A stretch of DNA of 64,000 nt from Episyrphus balteatus. Lineage: Eukaryota; Arthropoda; Insecta; Diptera; Syrphidae. The notes below the pieces were generated by a model that did not search any database, was not told the origin of the DNA, and was given only the letters and a program-made list of their open reading frames with translations. Location: positions 29,747,679-29,811,678 of the forward strand of contig NC_079135.1 of NCBI RefSeq assembly GCF_945859705.1, written 5' to 3'. Shown here in pieces: positions 12,119 to 25,200 of this stretch. Position numbers and translations under genes: made by a program. The first letter of the stretch is position 1. The number at the start of each line of letters is the position of its first letter.

Positions 12119-13629
12119 TAGTACAGGAAAGTTAGTAAAAAAACAGGCATATTGTGGAACGAAATACAGGACGGCTGAATTTTTCAAATCTGAAAAAGGG
12201 GTATTAGAAAAGCTTAAGTCCTGGTTTTCGGGACGGCACCCCCCTGGCGAAATCCGCCATTTTGGAAAACGCGAATCGCTCTATATCTCCAAAACTATAG
12301 GTTCTATAGAATTGGTTATCAGACCAAAGTTCTTGGAAATTTAATTATATTTTTCTTTGTGATACATTATTTTTCTAAGCGGGCAATAGTTTTGAGGTTA
12401 TGTTGTTTTTATTTGTTTTTCGGCTTTTTTTTAAAGTTTTTATCATTCCCGGTAATAGTTACATAATTTCTTAAACAATAATAGTTATAGACCATCAAAT
12501 TTCCAAAAATTTGGTATATTTTTTAAAATCATGCGATGTATGAGTCGAAAGTTATTGATTTGAAAACTATAGTTTTAGTACGGGAAAGTTAGTAAAAAAA
12601 CAGGCTTTTTGTGGAACGAAATATAGGAAGGCTGATTTTTTCTGATCTGAAAGAAGGACATTAGAAAAGCTTAAGTCCTGGTTTTCGGGACGCCAACCCC
12701 CTGGCGAAATCCGCCATTTTGAAAAAACGCGAATTGGTCTATATCTACTTAACTATTGGTTTGACCGAATAAGTTACTTAACCAAAGTTAAAGGTAATAT
12801 AAACATCTTTTCTTGTGCATTCACTATTTTTCAGCGAGAACAACACTTTTGAGGTTATGTCGTTTCATTTTTTATTTTTTCGGTTTTTTTAATTTTTCTC
12901 AGTCCTTATGATAGTTACATAATTGTTTAACATCATAAAAGGTGGATGTTTGACTTAAAACAAAATATGTATACCACAATATTGTAAGTTTTACCATTAT
13001 TTTTTGTTTTTTTAATATTAAATTAATATTTAGAGGAAATTGTCCGAACACCTAAATAATGAAAAAAAAAAACACCTCCTCTCATATCAAATTTTTCTTG
13101 TTTTCGCATATCGTACACGATTTAGCCTTTTTTCATACTTTATGCAAAAAAATATTAGTATATTGTTTGAAAATTTTGAGAGGGATTGCTCTTTAAGGTT
13201 CCGTATCTTTGGTTCGAAAAGACATATAATCTTCAAAAGTATACCAAATTAATGGAAATTTGATGCTCTACAACTTTTGTGATGATAAAAAATTATGTAA
13301 CTATCATAGTGACTGAGAAAAATTAAAAAAAACCGAAAAAATAAAAAATAAAACGACATAACCTCAAAAGTGTTGTCCTCGCTGAAAAACAGTGAATGCA
13401 CAAGAAAAGTTAATTATATTACCTACAACTTTGGTCAAGAAACTTATTCGGTCAAGCCAATAGTTAAGTAGATATAGACCAATTCGCGTTTTTCAAAATG
13501 GCGGATTTCGCCAGGGGGTTGGCGTCCCGAAAACCAGGACTTAAGCTTTTCTAATACCCTTCTTTCAGATTTGAAAAAATCAGCCGTCCTGTATTTCGTT
13601 CCACGAAAAAGTCTATCTTTCCTGTACTA
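12119..13629. mobile_element. Foldback element, 1.5 kb, inserted in the 124-bp array, TAA duplication
   Basis: The ends are inverted: TAGTACAGGAAAG and its complement CTTTCCTGTACTA. Directly repeated TAA lies outside (12116-12118, 13630-13632). The intact neighbouring repeat units read CCAAATAAGTATTTG at this point, so the empty site is seen directly. The left side carries two tandem, diverged left arms (12119 and ~12578); the second pairs best with the ~350-bp right arm. Each arm has a GC-rich CTGGCGAAATCCGCCATTTT block. No transposase is seen. Confidence 0.85.
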
Positions 13630-13632
13630 TAA

Positions 13633-15560
13633 GTATTTGTTTTGTTTTAATTTTTCAAATAAACTCAATAAATGTTTTGCTTCTAAAGTAAGTTCACGAG
13701 ACTTAAGTTTAAATTCATTTAGTCATTGATTTTAAAATCAGAAGTACGTTAAAAGTTTATATAATATTTCCTCTACACTCGTTCAAGCGGTTTTAAACTG
13801 ATAAATAAGCTGGATATTTGAATTTCCATTTTAATTAAGTATTTTTACGGACTTACAGCGATAATAACAACTTTTTTCATATAAAATATGACACGGCTCG
13901 ACGTTTCGATAAAGTTACACTTATCCTGGTCATCTCGTAACCATCTCGTGACTTTTTTTTATAAAAATCTTTAACACTAGAGCTTCTTTTACCATTAGAC
14001 AAGTACATACATATACATATTAATCGCTGTCGAAGATGGTCAAGCCTATATTGTGCGCAGTTTAAAATACGTAGTACAGTGAGCTGACATGCACATTAGG
14101 GTGGGTAAAAAAAAAATCAAATTTCTTTATTTTTTATAATGTACTCCGAAAAATCGATTGCTAGACTATACACACCAAATATGAGCTCTATATATTAATG
14201 GTGAGGTCCTCCGCTTCGCAATTTTCCATTTTTACATTAAGCTTTTTTTTATAAATCGACTTTTTTGCAAATTTCTTTACATATTCTTGTAGGAAATTGA
14301 ACGCTTTACAAAAAAGTCCTCATCAAAATTATAAAAACATTTTTTACTTTTAAAAATTTTCTAATTCACTGAAAATTCATTATTTTCAAATTATAAAAAT
14401 GTTTTCTTGTAGGGGCTTAAACGTTCTATAAAAAATTTTAAACGTTCAATTATTAACATTGTTAACTTATCTATCAGTTGAATTCAAACCATAGCTAATA
14501 TCGTAATTTAATAAACGCTAGGCTTAAGCTTTAAAGTATGGAATTTTTAAGTACGTTTGAATGAACTCAGGTACTTTTTTCGGGTTAAGCTTTTATGAGG
14601 AATCCTGTTGAGGGTACTGAGAATTTTTAAATGTCTGAAATTCTAACTGGATAAATGAAAATGACTCATCTTACCTGTACTTTTAATAATACCTACTAAT
14701 CTGTAAGTATATGAAGTAAATGAGTTTTACTTTTCGTACTTGGACGCCTTTAATAGAAAGGCTTGTTAGCTGCAAAAATGCTATAAAACCCCTATGACAA
14801 ATGGTCATTAAGTAGAAAATCGTTTCCTGATGCACCTATTCATTAGTTAATATGCTTCCAAACCTTTATGGTGTTAATAGTTGTTTTTCAATTTTTTACA
14901 AACTTAAACTTTCGACCTTGCATGTTATTATAGTATTAGACCACGTCAATATTTTTTAACGATTGCATCTTTCTAACTCATTTTATGTTGACGCATTGGA
15001 ATTTTTCATTATTTATTTAAAACAAGTACTTCGCCCAGAAAATGAAAAGGGGCGTCAAAAAAATAAAATGCTTTCTAGATGAAGCAGTCTATTATCGTTT
15101 TAATGTCATCAGCAATTATTTCCATTTTTTTTTTTTTTTTAAGAACAACAGCTTGGTAACAAAAATCACCTCGATGTTCTTAAGCTATAACTGACAGATA
15201 ACAACACGTTAGTGTATCTGGGTAAAGAATTCTCTTTAAAAAAAAAGACAAATGCAGACAAATCATACTCGACTGCAACCAACAACAAAAATAAGATAAA
15301 TTGAAACAAACAGATACGAACTTTAAGGATTTTATGGCACTCCTGTTGGGAGGATGTGGAAGTGAAAAATTGTTTTTTTTTTTTTTTTTTCAATGAGCCT
15401 TGTCAGCTTATTTAATGAAAATCTCTGAAAGGAAGGAAAATTACATAAAACACATAAGAAAATTTTGTATGTAGTTCCTTTTGTATATGGTTATCTTTTA
15501 TGGCCAAGAAACTGTCCCATAAGAAAAATGAAAAATAGAAAAAACTTTTAAGTGAACATT
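13633..15560. other. Gene-free stretch
   Basis: No gene recognised. A repeat-like segment starts near 14098 (GGGTGGGTAAAAAAAAAATC) and contains ACTCCGAAAAATCGATTGC, but its extent is unclear. Poly-T and poly-A tracts are frequent. Confidence 0.4.
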
Positions 15561-15569
15561 GACCCTTAC

Positions 15570-15650
15570 GAGTAATTCAATTATACAACTCAACAGAGAG
15601 CAAAAATGTAACGACTGAATGGCGTCCAATTAAACACTCGTATAAATATA
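15570..15650 (-). promoter_or_regulatory. Candidate TATA + Inr core promoter with a tiny first exon
   Basis: On the minus strand TATATTTATA (15650-15641) is followed by an initiator TCAGTC with its A at 15616. The TATA block therefore spans about -34 to -25, standard fly spacing. A consensus-like donor GTAAGG (15569-15564) follows 47 bases downstream, so a noncoding exon 15570-15616 is possible. The upstream DNA to about 16020 is less AT-rich and holds a TTATCAGG GATA-type site. It could be an internal promoter of SCaMC. This is inference from motifs only. Confidence 0.35.
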
Positions 15651-16990
15651 TAATTTCATATAAATTGCGAATAGGGGGCTCGTTCGACTTGGTCGCTGTT
15701 GATTGGTTATCTATTTGTTAGTTTTTTTTTTTTGTAAGCAATAACAACAACAAGTAGCGAATGATTATGACGTCAATGTATGTGATAGTTAAATAAAAAA
15801 AAAATCCACAACACGGACAACACAAACAAAAAAATAATAATAACAATATCTTTGTGGTCATAAATAAGTTCGGTGTGTGGCAACGTTGAAATGTCGCACT
15901 TGTGCTTCCTCGAGCGCGTCTCTTATCAGGAAATATCAGTTTTTAATGACTTTGTGGTGCACATGGATTTGGTTTTGATATTATAAGGTACAAAGACCAC
16001 AGACTGAGTCGAACAAGGTCAGACAGTGAGAAAAATAAGTTTACACAAACAAAATAGTAATTAATTTAATAGATAACTTTTTTTCGAAAGAAAAATATTT
16101 TTCAGTGCTTTTTGAAGAAAAATAACAAGACTTTATTTTTGTTTTAAGATTTTAAAAGATAGAAATTATTGAGCATTGAAATGTAGCAGTTTTTTTTTTA
16201 TCAGATTCGGAAGGAGAAACAATATCGACACCTAAAAGAATGCAAAAGTATTTGTATTTTATTTTTTTGCTGCAACCTGATATCTGTTTTTCGGATTATC
16301 TAAGCATGTTATATAGGAGTATAATAGTAATACGAAGCCAAGTGTTTTTTCTTTGACACATTTATTTAGAGGATACTACTGTAAACGGTTATATTAGGTA
16401 TTAAAAAATAAGCTTCTGACAAATCTCGAAGTAAGAATCGCTTTATTTGTAAAGCGAAAGACTTGAAAACATGGTATACTGAGTATACTAGTGATAGGGT
16501 TAAGCGACAAAAAATATTTTTTCCAAAAAGGGGGCGTTATATCTGCTCCCAACAATTATAGTTGCAGAAAAAACTATTCTTTTGAAAATCGATTTAAGAT
16601 AACGTTTACAATAAGAAGGTATAAAATACCTTGATTATAAACTTGGTTAATCCTCCGCCTGGCACATATTTTAAACCCTTCGGCCCTATGCATTTGTATG
16701 TAACTATATGTGATGAATTAAAACTAATTTTCCTCCCAAACCTGTATATATTGTTTGTACTAACTAATCTTAGTAGATTTTTTCCTGCAAAGATAAAAAA
16801 AATTCCTAAAACATTAAAAAAAATGAATTATGATTTAAGTTTATTTTTCCATTTTATTTTGAAAAATAGGCTATTTTTGAGGAAAATATAAATTCGAATA
16901 TCAATTTTGATTCGATATTTGTTTGATGCTATGCATTGAGTTAATTTAATTCTACCATGATACCGTTATAGTCTCATGCGGTTAATATTC

Positions 16991-17125
16991 GGCCCTTGCG
17001 AAGTATCAGTCAAAGAGGAAATTTGTCCTTTTTTATACGAATCGGAGAGTTTTTACCGCACCTCAAAGCATTATTCGTGTAAAATCGAAGAATTTTCCGC
17101 TCTGACGGATACCTCGCTAGGGTCC
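16991..17125. mobile_element. Palindromic MITE, GGCCCT..GAGGTATC family, copy 1
   Basis: The left end GGCCCTTGCGAAGTATC is an imperfect inverted copy of the right end, and the arms continue into a shared CGGAGAG/GAAGAATTTTCCGCTC region. A second copy lies at 42960-43092, and a fragment (TGCCCTATCGAGGTATGC) near 55556. The short reading frame across it is a by-product. Confidence 0.6.
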
Positions 17126-17514
17126 AGTATCATAAATGTTTTGGAAAAATCAAAATTTATATAAATTTTGAAACGATATACCATTTTCACCTTTAAAGCA
17201 GCCATAAAATGTGATAATAAACAATGAAATATGCACTTCATCCCTCATCCGCCAAAGAGTAGCTGCACACAATATCACAAACATACACAAATAGACATAA
17301 TGTGTATATGTACTTCGTAAAAATGAAATGCAGCCTCTAAGGTAAATACATAACATTTTCATAATGAATCTATACGGGGGCTACGCCCAAGTGCCTGTTC
17401 GAAGGTGTACTTTTTTTTGTACGAAATATGCCTGGCCCGACCCCTCGGTCAATGTATCAATGTTCTGAATAAATTTCTCAAAATAAAGGCCATACCATTT
17501 GTACCAATAGAAAT

Positions 17515-17562
17515 TGTGAATGGAGTTCCACAAGGCTGATATTTAGGACCCATTCGCTTTGG
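17515..17562 (+). pseudogene. Non-LTR reverse transcriptase fragment
   Basis: A plus-strand frame reads VNGVPQG, a stop, then YLGPIRF. This is the conserved GVPQGS-LGP block of non-LTR reverse transcriptases with a stop in the serine position. Sequence on either side does not continue convincingly, so it is a short, decayed relic. Confidence 0.5.
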
Positions 17563-19213
17563 TTTTTTTTTTTTAATAACAAAAATCAGTCCTGTGTTAA
17601 GCCTTTGTTTCTTTTAATGTTCATGAACAAAAGATTTTTAGTTGACCTCTAAAAGTCGTGTTGTGCCAATATATTCCTGCAAAAAAAATTTTTTGTCCCA
17701 ACATATGAGAAGAAAGGATGAAGTACACGTGTCAAGAATCAGTTTTAACATAGAAAGCTGTAGTTTTGTTTATTTGCTTTAATGAGTTAGGTTTCATTAC
17801 AAAAGGCCAAAACTTTCCGTAATCGGAAAATAAAAACATTTGGTCGGTACCAATAAATGGAAGTTTTAGATTTTGTTTTTCGTGTTCGTGGAATAAAGGG
17901 GTTGCAGAATCTGTGGAAGAATTTATTTTACCTCGAATTGTTTGGACATTCACGGCCATTATCCACTATACATTATCATGTGATATTCGAGGTCAAAGAA
18001 TAATTATTCTTTAATTTTTTCTATTTTTAGATAGAACGAATTTAAAAAATATGATAAGATTTCCTAAAATAATTTATCATTGGTTAACAATATTTAAAAT
18101 AATCTGTTTGTATCAGTTTTTTTTTCTAACAAAAGAAATTATAAAATAATGTACTGATGAAATGTAATGAGAATGATGAAGATTTTATGAATGCACATTC
18201 AGAACAAAACTACATTAAACAATTTAAGCTTTATTTTTCATTAACTAAAATGTTTAACTCTACAACATTAAGAAATGTTTTTAATGAATTTTTTGTTTTA
18301 TCCAATACCTTCAGGTCATCCTCTGACAATCATGATGGTGTCAGTTTTAATATATTCTTGATTATTATGCCACAATACAAACAAAAAATAAACATTATTG
18401 CTTATACATATTTAATTTAATATAAAAAGAAAAACATTGATGATAGAATATAATATATTATTGAAAAGATCGGTAGATGACGGAGAAAAGTTTTAATTTT
18501 ATTACCAAAGAAATTTAAAGAAACTTAAGAGATAGATAGTTAGGTTGCAATAAATATGTTTGGGTTATTATTACCAAAACTATCTACTTTTGTATATATT
18601 TTGAGAATAAAAAAACACAAAAAATTGCATGCATAAAGTAAACAATGAAAAGAACGCATAGTCAAGAAGTTTCACATCAAATAGTTAAGAGTTTATACTT
18701 GTTCAATTTTTCAGTTGAACGAATTTCTGATATTACATTGAGGATTGTATTACAAATCACGCTACCAACGTAATTATAAGAGCTTGATAATGTTGTTATT
18801 TGAATATTTAACTGTATTTAAAAGCAATGGAAACGAAGGTATATATTTTTTGAATCTTAAACCTTTTGATGGAAAAGGCCTTACAGCCCTTACGGATATC
18901 GTACGAGAATTTGTACAATTTTAAGTAACTTCAATATTAACGTTTGTAACGAGTCGATTCATGAGGAAAAAAATCCTCGAAATATTTCTAAAATAATAAC
19001 CCACCAACAGTTTAATAGTGGTAGGTAGTGTTCATTTTTTTAACTACACATTTCTAACTAATATTTTTTCTTTTGTTTGGTCTTTGTACGGAACAAAATT
19101 TTATTTGGATTTTCTAATTTAATGCGTTCTTTTCACTGTTTTCAATCATTCAAAATTCGAAGATATCTAAAAAATAACTACAATTATTATGAGTTTAAAC
19201 ATTAAAAACTTAC
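17563..19213. other. Gene-free intronic stretch downstream of SCaMC exon 4
   Basis: No carrier-domain exon was found: I looked for a Px[DE]xx[KR] carrier motif and for the residues that follow the EF-hand domain in this family. No other gene was recognised. Confidence 0.4.
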
Positions 19214-22200
19214 AGTAGAATGCCGCCAAAATTTAATTAAACCATGAATGTCTGTTGATGGCGCTAGTAGCAAAAAGTCTCGCCATTCATTATAACTTAT
19301 ATTTAAACTTCCATCTTGATCCATTCTATAAGAGTATAATTTGTACATAATTTAATAGATTAATGGTTATATTGTAATGATTGATTGTACAAACCTCTTT
19401 AGTAAATGCTTTGCTTCAGCTTGATCAACTTCAATACCTAAATCTTTAAATGCTGAAATCAACTCTTCCAAGTCAACTTTTCCTAAAATAAAAAAATAAA
19501 CAAAAAGTATTTGAAAAATTTTAAGAATTGTTTTCAAGTGAAGAAAAAAAAAATACACTTACCATCACGATTTTTATCCAAATGAGAAAATTGAAGTCGA
19601 AGATTCTTTTCATGCTCACGCACATAATGCACAAATTCAGCAAGGCCAACATCTCCGCTTTGAGTTTTGTCAGATTGTTTAAGAAAAGTCTGAAAATTAA
19701 AATGAGAAAAACCATTATAGATAGTACAAATCATTATAGTTTGTAATAAATTTACTTAGTTAAAATAATAATGATAATTTATTTAATTTCATTAAATTTT
19801 TGGTAATAGTATTTCAAATTATTTGATATCGCAAAAATGTTTGCAGTTTAAAAAAAAAGACATTTGCCATTTTTATTATTCCATCTCAGAGGATCGACTC
19901 TCTGTAGTTGATCAAAGAATAAAGGAGGCACCAAAGCCACAACATGGAAAATCTGTTATTCTAAAAACAAAAATATAAAAATTCAGTAAACTACCACAAA
20001 AATCCATTATCCTAAAAATTCGTATATCTCCTTTAGTGTTGTGTTTTGGGCTCCGTACCTACCAGTGTTGCCAGACTAATTAATAGGCAAGGAGCCGATT
20101 TGGAAAAATCTTGGAGCCAAAAAAAAGCCGCTTTTAAAAATGATCTAAAAACACACAAACAATTTTTTGTGGTATGAGATATTTGATTATTTTTTTAAAT
20201 TTTCAGATAACTTTTGCTTATCAGACTTCAAGTATAATTATTTGTTTTTAATTTTGTTCATAATTCTGGTTCTCACGTTTATTTACGGGTGTTAAATTAA
20301 ATTTGTAATACTTGAAAATAAAAAATATTGGCAAATGGGTTGTCCTTGTTTACATCTTTGGTAGTTTTTTGCTGTAAAAAACTTTGATTTTAAAGGAGCC
20401 TTAAATCGCCATGTTCAAAATTTAAAGAGCCAAATGCGATAGTCGGAAATCAAAATTTTTAAGGATCGAGTTCTAGGAGACTTTTTGGCGATAAATAGTC
20501 GGCTCTGGCAATACTGGTACCTATTACTAAGTACTTCTGATTGAATTCAACTCCTTTTCTTCTATAGAGAAAATGTGTTTGAATGTATTCAGAAGTACTA
20601 AAAAGTACTTTGCAGTAGATACTAGAGTCAAAAGGAACTCGACTAATAACTTTATGGTGTTGATTTCTTATGACACAAAATAAGCAGAGGAAAAAAAAAA
20701 CGTTTATTTTCAACTTTAATATTTGAGTTTCGTGTCAGCAAATCGCCTATAACCTTGTTTTTTCTGCAAAAAGGGATCAGAAAGTAACAGAAGAATCTGA
20801 GAAACTATGATTTTTCTTCTTTAGTTCAATGCAATAAAATTTTAATTTAGACAAAATATTTAACCGCATTTTTAATGGTGGAAAATTTACTTATATCATT
20901 TCCTGATATTGAATGAAGGAATATTATATGTATATATGTAAAAATCTATTGTAAAATCTATTGAAATGAACACAGATATTATGCCACATATTCACCAAAA
21001 TGATGCTACCAACAAAACTTTTAAAAGTCTCGTGATCTAGTGTTCGAAAGATAAAGTGGAAATTACTTTTCGCGCATCGATATGACTTCATTTTTTTTTT
21101 CAATTCCAGAACAACATATTGGTACTTGGAACAGCCAAATTTTGGAAGAATTTAATATAAATTGCCTCTAATACGGCTTCTAATCTTTTCTTATACCTTA
21201 TTAACGCTTGCTTTCATCGACTGAATTTTTTTCTTTTTTTTTCCTTAATTTCTTATGAACGACTCATCCGATTTGGTATACAAACTTGGTCTACAAACGC
21301 GGTCTCAATCTAATTATTATCTTTATTATCTGGTTAATTATAAAACTTAAGGCTGCAAAGAAGCATTCATAGTCAATTGAAGATCTAAATAATTTACTTA
21401 TCCGGACCTGGAAAACGATACCTGTATCCACATAGAAAACCCTCTGAGTAAATTTCTCGGCTATGTAGGGCAGATATAATGGACCTACAGCCAGCTGTGG
21501 TGACTTTGGCCCCTCAGTGTCATAGGGACACTTTATATGTACATTGTACATACATATATTAAAGCCGAAATAAACGGTCTTACACATGGGTATAAATAAA
21601 CAATTATACGTAAAGAAACTGAAGATATCAGATTCTCTTGGCTGCAAATCGAAACGATTATGTATATAAAATTTCAAAATCAATCCTGTATCCATTGGCA
21701 ACCTTAAAAGTTAAGATGAATGATTGTCCAGATGTTTTAAGTGAACCATGTCAGACTATTTTATCGCTAAATAGGCGCCAACGAAATCCTCTCAAACACT
21801 ATACCCATCCCATCCACCCATAAACTGCCTAAAAGGATCAAATAAAATCATCCCCTGTCTACCATCAAGGCTATTTCTAGCAAATATTGATAACACTTTA
21901 GAAGAAAAAAAGAAAGAAAATGTTCTACTTCGGTTTCGGTGTGCATATAAGTTTTCTTTTTTTGACAAAAAAAAAACACTTTGGCTAATATCCAAGTTAG
22001 CCAAATATTTATGATGCCACCTAATTAAATAAATTATTATCTCATTTTGAGAAATGAGTTTTTTATAAACAATTTGTTTTTTTTTTTTTTTGTATGACAA
22101 AAAAGAAACCTTAAAAGATTTGTCTTTCTTTCATGCAATGCGTCTTATAATACCTAATTACAATAACAATTAGTTTATGTTAATTCAAAAATCGTGCCAT

Positions 22201-25200
22201 TGATTTTGAAATAAGACAGAAATAGAGCAAATTTGCATTTGAAAGAGCCTTGTCACTTATGCTAGCCACTTTTAACCCTTGTGCAAAAAAGAATAAAATA
22301 TTTATATGCACATAAATATAAACCCACCGCCTCTGCCTCCTTCCGTAAAGAGAATGTACAGAGATTAATAGTTACGTAGATAAATACATGCATATAAATA
22401 CAAGTATACAGAGAGTATTATTGAATTTATCTTTTACGAAACAAAAATGTTGAAAGCTTCGTCTCTGTCGAAATAATGGAGGTATATACAACAAAGACTT
22501 TTTTTTTTTGAATAAAATACCACCGCACCGCAGAATAACCTTTTCAAAAATCAAAAAGTAGAAAAAAGAATTATACAGAATTATTATGAAAATCGATTTT
22601 GTGCGAAATGAAGTGTTTGGCAGAGCATTATTAAACAAACGAACTTCTGAAGGCCAGCGTGAGACTGAAGGAAGTTAAAATGTTTATAATGACTGCCACT
22701 GCCATTATAATAACTTTGGCGAATGGTAAAGAATTAAACAGCTCGATGAAATGTTTTGAATAGTTTGATGTATGAGCGACAATAAATGTACGAGTACCTT
22801 ATAGCAGGAAATGTTTTTAAGTATACAAATGGTTTACACTAGACTTTTAGATCTAGATTCAGTATATACCGTACCTATATACAAAAAAGAAGAATCAATA
22901 TTCTAAACCAGTATTTATTTACTATTTACCGAATCCAAATCGTATTCAGTATCTCCAAGTCCAACTCATTTCAAGTTGCTCAATGATATTTAAACAAATA
23001 GTCTCAATATTGAAGACATCTTTTTCGATTTTGAAATTAACAAAGAACATTTTTTTTTAATTTTTTGTATAGCTAATACTCGAAATCCCCAATGATAGTT
23101 TTGGGGCATCTGATCCCAAGATTCAAACAAATACTTTTAAGCCCTTAATAAAATATAAGTGAACAAAAAAACTAAATTATAAGGTATGTACATAATACAT
23201 TATGTAGAATGTCTATTTACACTGTAACGGCTGTGACACAGTTGCATGATTTTTTGTTCCTGATTTGAGTACTTTTTACTAAATGCATTAAGATTTTAAT
23301 ATATTTTTTAAAATATATTTTGTTTATCCGAATTGTAACCTGTAACGTCACAATCTCTTAGATTAGGTGTTAGGTGTAGTGAAACGTATGTGACGTTAGA
23401 AAATCGAATTAGTCTGCTTCGGTGAATTATAGAAGTCTAATTGTAAATGTTTGAATCTAAAATCGTGGATTTCATATGCAGAACATATATTTCAGTATTG
23501 AGTTTTTATTATAATTCAAAAATGTAAAATGGGTCACATATTTTTAACGGGTAACGGGTGTGACATCGTTTGAAAAAAACATATTCAAATATTAAATACT
23601 ATTTACCCAGTAAATAAGTTATGGGGTAAGAATCCTTAGAATGATTGACTCGACAATTTTTTTTAGCAACTTTTTACAATTTTAGACAGAAATGTGCGTC
23701 CACCGGCTTGCTTTGCAAATTTTTCACTCAAAAACTCTCAATTTTTAAAATTTTGTTTTAAAGAAAATACTAATGTTTACTAGTAAAATGTATGAGAATT
23801 AAATATCATCATTTAATTTCCTTAACGTTCACTTTAATTTTTTTTCTTATTGGTGGTCATTTTGCCTGGAATTTCCATATGTCGGAGTTGGCCCGCTTGA
23901 TAATGCCATTTCAACAAGTTATTATAAAGAATAAACAAAAGAATTTGTTTCTTGTGGTTCACGGCCACTTTATTTCTTGTTATACAAGAAATATATATGC
24001 ATAGCAGAAACAATTTAAAGCGATCTGCGTACTGTTACTCTTTTATCATACACGAGAAAGCGAGAAAAATGTGAAATGGTACAACGGTAATATTCAAATG
24101 GATGTTAATTGACTGATATACTTTGTAAGAGGGAATTACTATAAAATACTACGCTAGAGATCTGTGGTTCAGAATGCAATTAAAGCCTTTTTTTAGAATT
24201 TATGTCATCAATTTATGATTAAAAATCCTTATATTATAACACTTTTATTGGCGTTCCTCGTTGTATTATGGAAAATACGATATACTATTGCACGCCAAAG
24301 TTCTGAGTTCAATTTAAGCTATTTTGATTTTTTTTTTGGAGTACGTACTGCCTGCCCTTGCTAAAAATTGATAAAGATGACAGTCGTGAAGTGCATCTCA
24401 ATTTAGCCTTTATGCACTAACATGGTTAAGGATGTACTATGTCCTTTAAACCGAAATTAATACAGAGTTTTCAAAAATATATTAAAACTTAGTTTTTTTT
24501 TTTCAGTTCAATGCACTAATAAATTTTAAATTTGATTTTTTGTTAAAAACTAACAAGTGGTTGTGATAATATGAAATTGGTATGTACTTTTAAAAATAGT
24601 CAGACAAAAATCCTCTCAAGTTAGGTATTGATTCGATCGATTTTATAATTCTCAAAAGCGATAAAGTGAGCCGCAAGCAACAAACTCGCCCCTAAGTATA
24701 CAAAGGGGTCTTAGATTTAGAAGAAAAAAATAAAACAAACTTACACTCAACAAACACCCTCTTTTTGAACTAAAATCAATAGCTTAAAAGAATTTATTTT
24801 TAACATCATTTTTAATCATTTGCATTTGAATGTGGTATAGGCTAGCTTTCTTGACTTTCTTTTTCATCATTCCTCTTCTTTACCTCTCTCTCATCTTTCA
24901 ATTCGGTTCGGTAACAACGTAGAATATATTATAGCTAGCTCTGAGCTCCGACACTTAAACCGTTTTGAATGAGAGGCTTATTTCAATTAATTGTGACATC
25001 ATCAAAAAAATATATTCATCTATCTACTTTAACCATTATGCAAAAAGGCAGACAGAGATACACTGTCGGTCAATAGAATAAGTTCACCTTGTTAACGGCA
25101 AAGGAGAGTTAGGTATACTACCTGAAACCTAATAGAATTTTTGAGATAGTTGTAAACAAAAAAGGTTTTTTTTTCAATATAAATACAGTAAAATAAAATC

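Noticed and set aside
17732..17959. 75-codon minus-strand frame
   Set aside because: Better amino-acid balance than most, but no recognised motif, no donor in phase and no neighbour exon; kept out of the annotation.
1..19213. Carrier-domain exons of SCaMC
   Set aside because: Searched by eye for carrier signature residues on the minus strand and found none; presumed to lie outside the window.
21291..21701. 136-codon minus-strand frame in SCaMC intron 1
   Set aside because: No recognisable domain; hydrophobic and aromatic composition matches AT-rich intron sequence.
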